Assembly (NCBI GenBank): GCA_900540545.1
Contig: UQGJ01000004.1
Span: forward strand, 62,001 to 126,000
Source of the DNA: an uncultured Eubacteriales bacterium
GTDB lineage: Bacteria > Bacillota > Clostridia > Oscillospirales > Oscillospiraceae
Direction of reading: 5' to 3'
Length of the DNA stretch: 64,000 nt
Each line of letters begins with the position of its first letter. Positions within the stretch are counted from its first letter, which is position 1. Below, piece after piece: positions 40,537-48,659 of this stretch. The notes beneath the pieces are model-generated. The model searched no databases. It was not told the origin of the DNA and worked only from the letters and a program-made list of their open reading frames with translations. The translations under genes were made by a program, and so were the position numbers.

Positions 40537-42289
40537 AGACGGGGGCCTCCTTTCCCACATTGGCAGAGGCACGCCGCGGTCGCAGAGAGATGGCGAAGCT
40601 GGCGTTTTGCCGGGTGTCGGTGGCCTTCAAAAAGGCCAGCAGGCCCCAGGAGCTGACCATGGCGGAGCCGCCGTTGGAGACGAAGGGGAAGGTGACCCCG
40701 GTGAGAGGGAGGAGGTCCACCGCGCCGAAGACGTTCAGGCAGGTCTGAAAGACCAGCAGGGAGGTGGCGGCGCAGGCGGCGATGATATAGAAGCTGGACC
40801 GCCCCGTCCGGCAGGCCCGGACGGCGAACACCGCCAGGGTGACGACAGCCAGAACGGCCAGAATGGCGATGATGAGCCCCCACTCCTCGCAGAGCATGCC
40901 GAACACCAGGTCGGTGTCCCCGGCGGCCACGTGCTTGAGCCAGCCCTCGCCGGGACCCACCCCAACCAGCCCGCCGGAGGCGGCCGCCGACATGGTGCGG
41001 GTCTGCTGGTAGCCGCCGGCGGAGGCGTTCTCCCAGGCGTGGCCCCAGGTGGCAAACCGCTTGAGGATGTACGGCTTGAGGGACAGCATGGTGAGGACGG
41101 CGAACACGCCGCCCCCGGAGATGAGCGCCAGCGTGACCCAGTCCCCGGAGCGGAGATAGGCGATGACCAGAAAGGCCACAAAGAAAATGGCGGCGGTGCC
41201 GAAGTCGCTCATATAGGCCAGACAGCCCAGGCACACCCCGGTGAGCAGGAGGAAGAGACCCAGGTTCCGCTTGCGGAACAGCCGGTCGAGAGTGGCGGCC
41301 CCGGCAAAGACGTAGCAGATTTTCGCCAGCTCGGAGAGCTGGAGGGAGAGGCCGCCGATGTGGATCCAGTTGGCCGCGCCGAAGGTGGTGGGGGCCAGCA
41401 GGGCGGTCAGGCCCAACAGCCCGATAGCGGCCCCGGCCATGAGCCAGCGGATGCGCTTGACTCGCTCCAGGTCCCGGAGGAAGACCCCCAGGACCAGAAA
41501 GGCCAGGACCCCCAGCAGAATGGCGGCCAACTGCTTCATCAGGGCGCCGGGGGCGGAGGAGGCCGTGACCGCCAGGGACAGGGTGGAGAGGAAAAAGGCG
41601 ATGGTCTCCATTTCAAACCCCACCCGCCGCAGGGCGCGAAGGGCCAGAAAATAGGCCCAGGTGACCAGGGTGAGGCAGAGGAAAGCGGCCGGGATGGCCA
41701 CGGTGGCGGCCTCCCCCGCGCTGATGATGAGCTGGAGCGCGGTCAGGACTTGAAAGACGGTCAGCAGGATAAGGCCCAGCCAGGGGGAGACGGGCCGGGC
41801 CTGGCCCCTGGCCTCCCGCTGCAGTTCCCGCGCTTCCGCGGGGACGGGGAGGAGGACAGTCTCCACGCCGCCCAGGCCCAGCACGTCGCCCAGGGCCACG
41901 GTGGCCTTGCCCACCACCGGAGCGCCGTTGACGGTGACGCCGCCCTTGGAATCCAGGTCATGGACGGCCCACAGGTCGTCCCCCTCCCGGATGAGGGCGG
42001 CGTGCTGGCGGGAGATGGTGGGGTAGTCCAGCGTCACGTCGCAGGCGGGGGCGCGGCCCAAAATGTTCTCCCAGTGGGTGAGGGGCTGGCTGGCGCCGTT
42101 GGGGAGGGAGAGATAGGCCCACACCTCCGGCAGATGGGGCACGGTGAGCAGGGAGCGGATGGCCCGCACCAGGATGAGTAGGGCCAGGATGGGAAAGAGA
42201 AACCGCACCACGGCGGTGTACCATTCGGCGGCGATAGGATTGTCAGCCAGGAAGGCTGTCAGCGGGCGGAGCAGGTCCTGGGGATTCAT
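40523..42289 (-). CDS. FHA domain fused to a SEDS family (FtsW/RodA/SpoVE) peptidoglycan polymerase
   Basis: 588 residues from ATG 42289 (MNPQDLLRPLTAF), six bases after AAGGAGGGG. After one membrane segment (about residues 23-43) comes an FHA domain (ILGRAPACDVTLDYPTISRQHAALI, about 75-100, with GR and SRQH core), then ten membrane helices of the SEDS fold with LQLSELAKICYVFAGA, the conserved WENASAGGYQQTRTMSAAASGGLVGVGPG loop and FPFVSNGGSAMVSSW. SEDS proteins polymerise glycan strands; the FHA part reads phosphothreonine and may tie activity to a Ser/Thr kinase. Co-transcribed with the PBP. Confidence 0.93.
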   Translation of the reverse strand: MNPQDLLRPLTAFLADNPIAAEWYTAVVRFLFPILALLILVRAIRSLLTVPHLPEVWAYLSLPNGASQPLTHWENILGRAPACDVTLDYPTISRQHAALIREGDDLWAVHDLDSKGGVTVNGAPVVGKATVALGDVLGLGGVETVLLPVPAEARELQREARGQARPVSPWLGLILLTVFQVLTALQLIISAGEAATVAIPAAFLCLTLVTWAYFLALRALRRVGFEMETIAFFLSTLSLAVTASSAPGALMKQLAAILLGVLAFLVLGVFLRDLERVKRIRWLMAGAAIGLLGLTALLAPTTFGAANWIHIGGLSLQLSELAKICYVFAGAATLDRLFRKRNLGLFLLLTGVCLGCLAYMSDFGTAAIFFVAFLVIAYLRSGDWVTLALISGGGVFAVLTMLSLKPYILKRFATWGHAWENASAGGYQQTRTMSAAASGGLVGVGPGEGWLKHVAAGDTDLVFGMLCEEWGLIIAILAVLAVVTLAVFAVRACRTGRSSFYIIAACAATSLLVFQTCLNVFGAVDLLPLTGVTFPFVSNGGSAMVSSWGLLAFLKATDTRQNASFAISLRPRRASANVGKEAPVCEED

Positions 42290-42361
42290 CGGCAGCCCCT
42301 CCTTTCTCCGATCCAGCCTATCGCATCGCGGAGAAAATAGCAACCGGAATTTGTAAACAAA

Positions 42362-43147
42362 TCAGGGGCTTGGCTCGTTGACCTCCAGCCAGTCATAGTT
42401 GCGGATAGCCCCCAGGACGACGCCGAGACACTGGAATTCATCCGCATCGGTGAGGATGATATCTTTGTGGGTCACATTGACGGCTTCCAGCTTCCGCCCG
42501 TTTTTGCACGTATGATATATGCGGACATAGGCCTGATGATTCAGGATAAAGACGCCCAGTTGGTTGTTCTGGACCGGGCAGTGCTTAACGGCCAGCACCG
42601 TGCCCGCCGGGTGGACGGGGAGCATGGTGTCGTCCAGAAGCTGTATGGCGATGTCGGCCTCGCGCATATAGTCGTCCAGGCAGGCCGTTAAATGCTTGAA
42701 GTGGAAGGCGTCGCCGTAGCAGCCGGTCTGTCCCAGTGCGATGGGCTGATAACAGATCATGGTCTTGGTGACGCCCTGAGGGCTGGGTGCTGGCGCCTGG
42801 TGGGAGAGAAGGTCCAAGTGGGCATCCGTGGCGCGCCGGCCCTCGCCGGTCAGCATGCGGTACTGCTTCAGGACGGTCCACTCATGGTCGGAGATAAGGG
42901 AGATTCCCGTGGATTCCGCGTAGATTCCAATGGAACAGTCCGGCGTCACGTGATCGTCGATGAGGTAGCGCATGGGGACCCGAAAAACCTGGGAAATCCG
43001 CTCCACAGCCTGGCAGGAGGGATTTTGTGTCTGGCCGGAAGCGATTTTGTTGAGGGTCCCCAGCGGAACGCCAGACTGCCGGGCGATCTCCTCCGTGGTA
43101 AGGCCGGTTTTGTGCTTCAAATAGGCCAGTTTTTCCATGATAGACAA
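42362..43147 (-). CDS. XRE-type regulator with C-terminal S24/LexA-like domain
   Basis: 261 residues if read from TTG 43147, which follows GGGGAGAG by about seven bases; ATG 43138 (MEKLAYLKHK) is the alternative. The N-terminus is an XRE helix-turn-helix (LKHKTGLTTEEIARQSGVPLGTLNKIASGQTQNPS). The C-terminal part (about residues 160-240) has the fold signature of S24 repressors, but the position of the catalytic serine reads DDTMLPV and the expected lysine region reads AYVRIY, so self-cleavage is doubtful. A minus promoter TTGGAA-N16-TATAAA lies at 43229-43202. It probably controls its own divergent region; target and signal are unknown. Confidence 0.85.
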   Translation of the reverse strand: MSIMEKLAYLKHKTGLTTEEIARQSGVPLGTLNKIASGQTQNPSCQAVERISQVFRVPMRYLIDDHVTPDCSIGIYAESTGISLISDHEWTVLKQYRMLTGEGRRATDAHLDLLSHQAPAPSPQGVTKTMICYQPIALGQTGCYGDAFHFKHLTACLDDYMREADIAIQLLDDTMLPVHPAGTVLAVKHCPVQNNQLGVFILNHQAYVRIYHTCKNGRKLEAVNVTHKDIILTDADEFQCLGVVLGAIRNYDWLEVNEPSP

Positions 43148-43236
43148 GGCACTCTCCCCTTTTCGGCGGCATTCGACAACCACTGACCAAATATGGTAAA
43201 ATTTATAAGCTAGCCCAATTATTTTCCAAAAAGCCC

Positions 43237-43265
43237 TTGACATTTTTTGCTTCATACAGCATATT
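43237..43265 (+). promoter_or_regulatory. Promoter toward the 68-residue protein gene
   Basis: TTGACA (43237-43242), 17 bases, CATATT (43260-43265), in the region divergent from the XRE gene. Confidence 0.6.
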
Positions 43266-43273
43266 GGGATGGC

Positions 43274-43336
43274 TTCGTCCAGGCGCCACAAGATACGCCG
43301 CGGAAGGGGCAGCGCGCGCGCAATCCATTGGACGAA
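43274..43336 (+). promoter_or_regulatory. Inverted repeat TTCGTCCA ... TGGACGAA in the leader
   Basis: Arms at 43274-43281 and 43329-43336, 47 bases apart, enclose a G+C-rich segment with an alternating gcgcgcgcgc tract. Located just after the promoter at 43237, it would form a stem in the transcript or two operator half-sites. Confidence 0.45.
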
Positions 43337-43418
43337 TTTGAATTATAGCACAATCTGGGACAAAAGTGTAGTAAACGTCGAAAATTTGTTACCAAACGAA
43401 AGCGAAGGAGAAGAGGAT

Positions 43419-43625
43419 ATGGAGAGCATCGCCGAACACTTTCAGACCTACCTGGATGACAGCACTGTGCCGCCCATGTTTGGAATCGAGCACAGCAGCG
43501 GCGCCAGGGTACCGGGATTCACCACGGATGCCGCTGAAGCTGCGCGGCAGTCGGAACTCTATAATCAGCTCGACCTGGACCCGGTCCACCTCCCCGACGT
43601 GGTGGAGGACTTTTGCCGGAGCTGA
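43419..43625 (+). CDS. 68-residue acidic protein of unknown function
   Basis: ATG 43419 (MESIAEHFQTYLDDSTVPPM) follows AAGGAGAAGAGG. The protein is acidic, has no membrane segment or signal peptide, and ends LPDVVEDFCRS. A longer in-frame reading upstream crosses the promoter and inverted repeat and is not used. It diverges from the XRE/S24-like regulator and may be under its control. I do not recognise the family. Confidence 0.65.
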   Translation: MESIAEHFQTYLDDSTVPPMFGIEHSSGARVPGFTTDAAEAARQSELYNQLDLDPVHLPDVVEDFCRS

Positions 43626-43671
43626 CCCAGAGCAAAGAACAGGAAAAAACGGGAAGAAAGTCAATTGATAC

Positions 43672-43700
43672 TTGCCATTCCGGCGCTCACAGGTTAAAAT
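43672..43700 (+). promoter_or_regulatory. Promoter of the radical SAM pair
   Basis: TTGCCA (43672-43677), 17 bases, TAAAAT (43695-43700). Confidence 0.65.
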
Positions 43701-43744
43701 AATAAATTGTGTGAAATGGAAAAGACCTTGAGCGGAGGTTAGGC

Positions 43745-45583
43745 ATGGACCGAACGATGGAGACGATCCTCTCCCGGGTGCAGAAGCCCGCGCGCTATAC
43801 CGGGGGAGAGTACAACGCGGTGGTCAAGGACCGAAAGCAGGTGGACATGCGGGTGGCCCTGTGCTTCCCGGACACCTATGAGATCGGCATGTCCAATTTG
43901 GGCATCCGCATCCTGTATGGGCTGATGAACGAGCTGCCCGGCGTGTGGTGTGAGCGGGTCTTCGCCCCCTGGGGGGACATGGAGGCCGAGATGCGCCGGG
44001 AAGGGCTGGCGCTGTATGGCCTGGAGAGCGGAGACCCCATCGCGGACTTCGACATCGTCGGTTTTTCTCTGGGCTATGAGATGGCCTATACCAACGTGCT
44101 CAATATGTTGGACCTGGCGGGGCTGCCCCTGCGCAGCGCCGACCGGGGCGAGGACAGCCCCCTCATCATCGCCGGGGGCACCTGCGCCTATAACCCGGAG
44201 CCGCTGGCCCCCTTTGTGGACCTCTTCTCCCTCGGCGAGGGGGAGGAGGTGACGGTGGAGCTCATCGAATTGTACCGGAAGGCCCGGACGGAGGGCTGGC
44301 AGAAGAGAGAGCTGTTGGCCGCCGCCGCCCAAATCCCCGGTATCTATGTGCCGTCCCTCTACGATGTGACCTACGGGGAGGACGGTACCGTGGCCGCCGT
44401 CACGCCCAGGGACGGCGCGCCGGAGCTGGTCACGAAGCGCATCGTCAAGGATTTCAGCAACTCCTATTTCCCGGTCAAGACCATCATCCCCTCCACGGAG
44501 ATCGTCCATGACCGGGTCATGCTGGAGGTGTTCCGGGGCTGTATCCGGGGCTGCCGGTTCTGTCAGGCGGGCTACGCCTACCGTCCGGTCCGCAGCCGGG
44601 ACCCCCAGCTTTTGGTGGAGCAGGGCATCGAGGCCTGCAAGCAATCGGGCTATCAGGAGATGACCCTCTCCAGCCTGTCCACCAGCGATTACCGCCCACT
44701 GGAGGGGCTGTGCGACGGCCTGCTGGAGTGGTGTGAGCCCAACCAGGTGTCCCTGTCCCTGCCCTCCCTGCGGGCGGACAACTTCTCCATGGGCCTGATG
44801 CAGCGGCTCCAGCATGTGCGCAAGAGCGGCCTCACTTTTGCCCCCGAGGCCGGGACCCAGCGGCTGCGGGACGCCATCAACAAGAACGTGACGGAGGAGG
44901 ACCTGATGACCTCCTGCCGCACCGCCTTCTCCGGCGGGTGGAGCTCGGTGAAGCTCTACTTTATGCTGGGCCTGCCCACCGAGACCGACGAGGACGTGCT
45001 GGGCATCGCCGATTTGGCCAGAAAAGTGCTTCAGACCTGGCGGGAGTCGGCCCCCGACAAGCGCCGGGGCTGCCGCATCACCGTCTCCACCGCCTGCTTC
45101 GTCCCCAAGCCCCACACGGCCTTCCAGTGGGAGCCCCAGGTGAGCCGGGAGGAGTATCTCCGGCGAGTGACCCTCCTGCGGGAGCACATGCGGGACAAGT
45201 CCATCACCTACCACTGGCACGACCCGGACACCAGCTTCCTGGAGGCCGTGTTCTCCCGGGGAGACCGGCGGCTGGCCGACGTAATAGAGACGGCCTGGCG
45301 GACCGGGGCCAAGTTCGACTCCTGGAGCGAGTATTTTGACCTGGACCGCTGGCTGGATGCCTTCCAGCGCTGCGGCCTGTCGCCGGAGTTCTACGCCAAC
45401 CGGACCCGGAGCAGGGAAGAGGTCCTGCCCTGGTCCCGGGTCTCCACCGGGGTGCGGTCCGACTTCCTCTGGCATGAGCGGGAGGAGGCCTACGCCGCCC
45501 GCATCACCCCGGACTGCCGCAAGCAGTGCACCGGCTGTGGGGCCAACCAGCTCTTGGGGAAGGGGTGTGTCTGCGATGCCTGA
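43745..45583 (+). CDS. TIGR03960 family B12-binding-domain radical SAM protein
   Basis: 612 residues, ATG 43745 behind GGAGGT. The N-terminal region (about 40-170) is a B12-binding-like Rossmann domain (MRVALCFPDTYEIGMSNLGIRILY), followed by the radical SAM barrel with the cluster motif EVFRGCIRGCRFCQAGYAYRPVR (CxxxCxxC, about residue 265) and a C-terminal segment ending in CxxCxxCG-like cysteines (RKQCTGCG). The reaction is not established; the family always pairs with TIGR03936 and is suspected of RNA or tRNA modification. The next gene starts inside its last codons. Confidence 0.93.
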   Translation: MDRTMETILSRVQKPARYTGGEYNAVVKDRKQVDMRVALCFPDTYEIGMSNLGIRILYGLMNELPGVWCERVFAPWGDMEAEMRREGLALYGLESGDPIADFDIVGFSLGYEMAYTNVLNMLDLAGLPLRSADRGEDSPLIIAGGTCAYNPEPLAPFVDLFSLGEGEEVTVELIELYRKARTEGWQKRELLAAAAQIPGIYVPSLYDVTYGEDGTVAAVTPRDGAPELVTKRIVKDFSNSYFPVKTIIPSTEIVHDRVMLEVFRGCIRGCRFCQAGYAYRPVRSRDPQLLVEQGIEACKQSGYQEMTLSSLSTSDYRPLEGLCDGLLEWCEPNQVSLSLPSLRADNFSMGLMQRLQHVRKSGLTFAPEAGTQRLRDAINKNVTEEDLMTSCRTAFSGGWSSVKLYFMLGLPTETDEDVLGIADLARKVLQTWRESAPDKRRGCRITVSTACFVPKPHTAFQWEPQVSREEYLRRVTLLREHMRDKSITYHWHDPDTSFLEAVFSRGDRRLADVIETAWRTGAKFDSWSEYFDLDRWLDAFQRCGLSPEFYANRTRSREEVLPWSRVSTGVRSDFLWHEREEAYAARITPDCRKQCTGCGANQLLGKGCVCDA

Positions 45584-46244
45584 CCAGCGGATTCGATTCA
45601 GCAAGACGGGCCGGGCGCGGTATATCTCCCACCTGGACCTGATGCGAACCTTCCAGCGGGCCTTCCTCCGGGCGGGGCTCCACGTGCGCCACACCGAGGG
45701 CTTCAATCCCCACGCCTATGTTTCCATCCCCCTGCCCCTCTCCGTGGGCTTCTCCAGCGAGTGCGAGATATTGGAGTTTGGCCTGCCCGAGGGCGTGGAT
45801 AAAAAAGAGGTGCCCTGGCGGCTGACCAAAGCCCTGCCAGAAGGCATCACGGTGAGCGACTGCTACGACGCCGTCCGCCCCGTCAAGGCGCTGGCCTACG
45901 TGAACTATATCATCACCCTGGAATACGACGCCGGCGCCCCGGTGGGGGCGGAGAACGCTATCCGGGCCCTGCTGAGCCGGGAGAGCCTGGTTGTGACGAA
46001 GAAGTCCAAAAAGGCCAAATCCGGCCAGGTCCAGGTGGACCTGATCCCCCTCATCCGTAAGGTGGATTACGAGGGCCGCCGGGACGCCATCGTGCTCAAC
46101 ACCATTTTGAAGGCGCAGAACCCCGGCCTGAACCCGGCCCTCATCGTCTCCGCCATCGAGGCCGAGTGCCCGGAGGCCGCGCCGGACTATGTGAGCTACC
46201 ACAGGAAACAGGTTCTGGAACAGGATATGACTCCCTTTTCATAA
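45576..46244 (+). CDS. TIGR03936 (DUF2344) radical SAM-associated protein
   Basis: 222 residues from ATG 45576, overlapping the preceding gene by eight bases. The opening IRFSKTGRARYISHLDLMRTFQRAFLRAG and the following HTEGFNPHAYVSIPLPLSVGFSSECEILEF are the family signature. It is thought to work with the TIGR03960 enzyme as one system; in many bacteria the corresponding domains are fused. In other Clostridia an RNase G gene usually follows, but here a terminator does. Confidence 0.93.
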   Translation: MPDQRIRFSKTGRARYISHLDLMRTFQRAFLRAGLHVRHTEGFNPHAYVSIPLPLSVGFSSECEILEFGLPEGVDKKEVPWRLTKALPEGITVSDCYDAVRPVKALAYVNYIITLEYDAGAPVGAENAIRALLSRESLVVTKKSKKAKSGQVQVDLIPLIRKVDYEGRRDAIVLNTILKAQNPGLNPALIVSAIEAECPEAAPDYVSYHRKQVLEQDMTPFS

Positions 46245-46246
46245 AA

Positions 46247-46277
46247 AAGCGCCGCACAGCTGTGCGGCGCTTCTCTT
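46247..46277. terminator. Bidirectional terminator
   Basis: A perfect 26-base palindrome (half-site aagcgccgcacag) flanked by A and T runs, between convergent operons. Confidence 0.9.
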
Positions 46278-46287
46278 TTACAGTGAT

Positions 46288-46914
46288 TCAGTAGGGCTCC
46301 CAAGGGAATCCCTTGCTCAGGGGGCCGTCTGGCCACTGGCCGTCGGGGGCGGGGTAGAGGTCCCGCTCCATCCAGTTACAGAATTCCGGGTCTTTGTTGC
46401 GGATGACGAAGACCTCGTAGAGCCGGGCCAGCAGGTTCCAGGTGGGCATATCCACCACGCCGGTCTCCGGCAGGCCGCCGCTGCGCTGGATGGCCACGGC
46501 GTTGCGCACGGATGCACCGGTGTGGATGCCGTTGATGGTCACCGGCTCCAGGTCGGCCAGGACGTAGGACAGGGAGTGGGACATGGCCTGCATGGCCAGC
46601 AGATAAATGCAGACCTGGCCGGGGAAGATTTGATAGTCCCGGGCAGGGAAACCGTTGGTGGGCAGGGGCAGGGCCAGGGCCTCCCGGGCGTCCCGGAAGG
46701 CCAGGACCACGGTATCCCAGGTCCCGTTGTCCACTACGCCGGTGACCGGAAGCTTCCACTCCCGCTGAAAAATCATGACGGCCTCCAGGGTCTCCTCTCC
46801 GAAGATGCCGTCGGGGACCAGTCGGGGGATGGCCGGGTGGTGATAGGCGATCTCCCGCAGCATAGCCTGCAGGCTGCGCACGGGCTGGCCGATGAAAAAG
46901 CGCTCTTCCGTCAT
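46288..46914 (-). CDS. Peptidoglycan-binding protein with two PG_binding_1-type repeats, no signal peptide
   Basis: 208 residues, ATG 46914, overlapping the end of the preceding operon gene by four bases. Two copies of the three-helix peptidoglycan-binding repeat are seen: VRSLQAMLREIAYHHPAIPRLVPDGIFGEETLEAVMIFQREW... (about residues 10-70, typical DGIFGEET and GVVDNGTWD) and a weaker VRNAVAIQRSGGLPETGVVDMPTWNLL (about 130-165). There is no catalytic domain and no secretion signal, which is odd for a wall-binding protein unless it acts from the mother cell on the forespore. Third gene of a minus-strand operon. Confidence 0.8.
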   Translation of the reverse strand: MTEERFFIGQPVRSLQAMLREIAYHHPAIPRLVPDGIFGEETLEAVMIFQREWKLPVTGVVDNGTWDTVVLAFRDAREALALPLPTNGFPARDYQIFPGQVCIYLLAMQAMSHSLSYVLADLEPVTINGIHTGASVRNAVAIQRSGGLPETGVVDMPTWNLLARLYEVFVIRNKDPEFCNWMERDLYPAPDGQWPDGPLSKGFPWEPY

Positions 46915-48137
46915 GCGGTGGCCACCTCCTCGTCCATGTCCCGGCTGCCCAGCGAGAGGTCATAGCCGGGGAACTGAGTCATACGGGTGCTGGTGGCGAA
47001 GGCCTCGTCGCCGCTCCCGCCGCCGGTGAGTTCCGAGGGGAACAGTTCCAGGCGCTCCAGGACGGTCTGGTCCACGCCCTGGAACTCCCGGAAGAGGAAG
47101 TCCCAGGTGACCCGGTCCACGGTGCCGGTCTGGGCGATGCCGCGCTGCTGCTGGAAGGCGGTGACGGCCGCTTTGGTCCTGGGGCCATATACTCCGTCGA
47201 GCTCCACGAAGGGGATGGCGTCGTTGAATTGGGCCAGGACCGCCAGCACGTATTGGATGATAAGTACCTTTTCTCCCGTATCCCCCTCCTTGAGGGCGTC
47301 GGGGTACTGAAAATTGAAGCCGAAGAATTGCTGCCCCTCACTGACCAGCTCGGATAGGTGCTTGACCCCCACATAGAGGGAGACCAGCCGGTACCAGGTG
47401 GCTTTGCCCACCACGCCGTCGGCGGTGAGGTTGAAAATCTCCTGGAAGCGGCGGACGGCGCTCTGGGTGGCGGGGCCGAACACCCCGTCCACCGGCCATA
47501 TCTTCGGGATGGCCGGATAGTCCTGGGAGACCCGGTTCAGGGAGGTCTGGACCACCTCCACAGCCTCCCCGGAGGAGCCGACGGAGAGGGGATAGCCGGG
47601 ATACGAGGACCGAATGGACTGGATGGGCGCGTTGTCCACCCGCTCCACGTCGTCGCCATAGTACCGATGGATGATCTGCATGCTCTCATAACCCTCCTGT
47701 GCCAGCGCTTCGCTGCCCCACTGGGACAGTCCGTCGCAGGTCACGGTGGTTCCGTTGCAGAATTTGGCGGCCAGGGGCTCGGCGTTGCCCTGCCTGCGGA
47801 GATAGCTGTTGAAAATCTCGTCCACCAGCTGGTCGATGTTCTCGAAGATGTTCCGACCGCGGATGAATTTCTGGTCCACGGAGGTGGAGGCGGTGATTTG
47901 GAAGGGGTAGCCCCGGCTGGGGTAGTATTCGGTGTAGACCCGGTTGAGGGCGTAGGAGATCTGGGCCAGGATATTTGCCCGCAGGGCGTTCTCGTTCCAG
48001 GTGGGGTAGATCTCGCTGGAGGCCACGTTTTTGATGTAGTCTGGAAAGGAGACCGTCACGTTTTCGGCGCTCTGGCTGGGCGGGCCCAGGTGGACCGTAA
48101 TGAAGTCCGGGATATATGGTGTGATGGAAATTGGCAT
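46911..48137 (-). CDS. SpoIID-like domain fused to two peptidoglycan-binding repeats, no signal peptide
   Basis: 408 residues, ATG 48137 with AAGGAG upstream. Residues about 10-180 look like a SpoIID/LytB domain: FPDYIKNVASSEIYPTWNENALRANILAQISYALNR, then a late GLSQWGSEALAQEGYESMQIIHRYYG, the pattern of the SpoIID C-terminal motif (GxSQxGA...G). The second half has two PG_binding_1 repeats with DGVFGPATQSAVRRFQ and DGVYGPRTKAAVTAFQ. SpoIID is a lytic transglycosylase needed for engulfment. No export signal is present, so the site of action is unclear. Middle gene of the operon. Confidence 0.82.
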   Translation of the reverse strand: MPISITPYIPDFITVHLGPPSQSAENVTVSFPDYIKNVASSEIYPTWNENALRANILAQISYALNRVYTEYYPSRGYPFQITASTSVDQKFIRGRNIFENIDQLVDEIFNSYLRRQGNAEPLAAKFCNGTTVTCDGLSQWGSEALAQEGYESMQIIHRYYGDDVERVDNAPIQSIRSSYPGYPLSVGSSGEAVEVVQTSLNRVSQDYPAIPKIWPVDGVFGPATQSAVRRFQEIFNLTADGVVGKATWYRLVSLYVGVKHLSELVSEGQQFFGFNFQYPDALKEGDTGEKVLIIQYVLAVLAQFNDAIPFVELDGVYGPRTKAAVTAFQQQRGIAQTGTVDRVTWDFLFREFQGVDQTVLERLELFPSELTGGGSGDEAFATSTRMTQFPGYDLSLGSRDMDEEVATA

Positions 48138-48148
48138 GTGATACTCCT

Positions 48149-48538
48149 TTACAGTGGCTGAGGCGTGATCTCCACGCGGACAGACTCGTTCCGCGGGATG
48201 GCGTGCTCGGCCAGCGGGATGAGGGCGGCGTTCTGGATGGTCTCCACGCCGGCAAAGACCTGGACGTCCTCGACATACAACATCTCAAACTGTGGATGCT
48301 CCACCCATAGATTGCAGGCTGTAAAGACCGGGGCATCCTGGGGCTGAAGGCTATCCTCCCTGGGTGGCGTAGCGATGGCGATGGGCGTGGTGCGTCCGCT
48401 CTCATCCGTGGTCCGCACGGCCAGAAGGGCATGCTTCCCGTCCGCCTGCCGCTGGGTGATGGCCACGGTGGCGTCCACCACCGGGACTTGCGCCCGCGAG
48501 GTGAAGGCCCGGACCAAAAGGGTCCCGTGTTCCGTCAT
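48149..48538 (-). CDS. Small beta-sandwich protein, first gene of the peptidoglycan-binding operon
   Basis: 129 residues, ATG 48538 behind AAGGAGGT. No signal peptide or membrane segment. The sequence GTLLVRAFTSRAQVPVVDATVAITQ and AVRTTDESGRTTPIAIATP has the rhythm of a carboxypeptidase-regulatory/CNA-B-like beta sandwich (A-x-V-x-I, then T-D-x-x-G-x-T). It is 11 bases from the SpoIID-like gene, so it probably works with it, perhaps as a structural partner. A minus-strand CATAAGTT near 48573, resembling a sporulation -10 element, is the best promoter clue, but weak. Confidence 0.72.
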   Translation of the reverse strand: MTEHGTLLVRAFTSRAQVPVVDATVAITQRQADGKHALLAVRTTDESGRTTPIAIATPPREDSLQPQDAPVFTACNLWVEHPQFEMLYVEDVQVFAGVETIQNAALIPLAEHAIPRNESVRVEITPQPL

Positions 48539-48590
48539 ACTGGTACCTCCTTTTTGCTGTAATCCAACTTATGCGCGGAGGAAGGAAGGA

Positions 48591-48619
48591 TTGCAAGAAA
48601 AGGAGAGATATAGTATACT
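48591..48619 (+). promoter_or_regulatory. Promoter of the SLH-domain protein gene
   Basis: TTGCAA (48591-48596), 17 bases, TATACT (48614-48619). Confidence 0.7.
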
Positions 48620-48659
48620 GAAACCGTCAAACGACGCAAAGAGACAAGGAGCAACGGAA

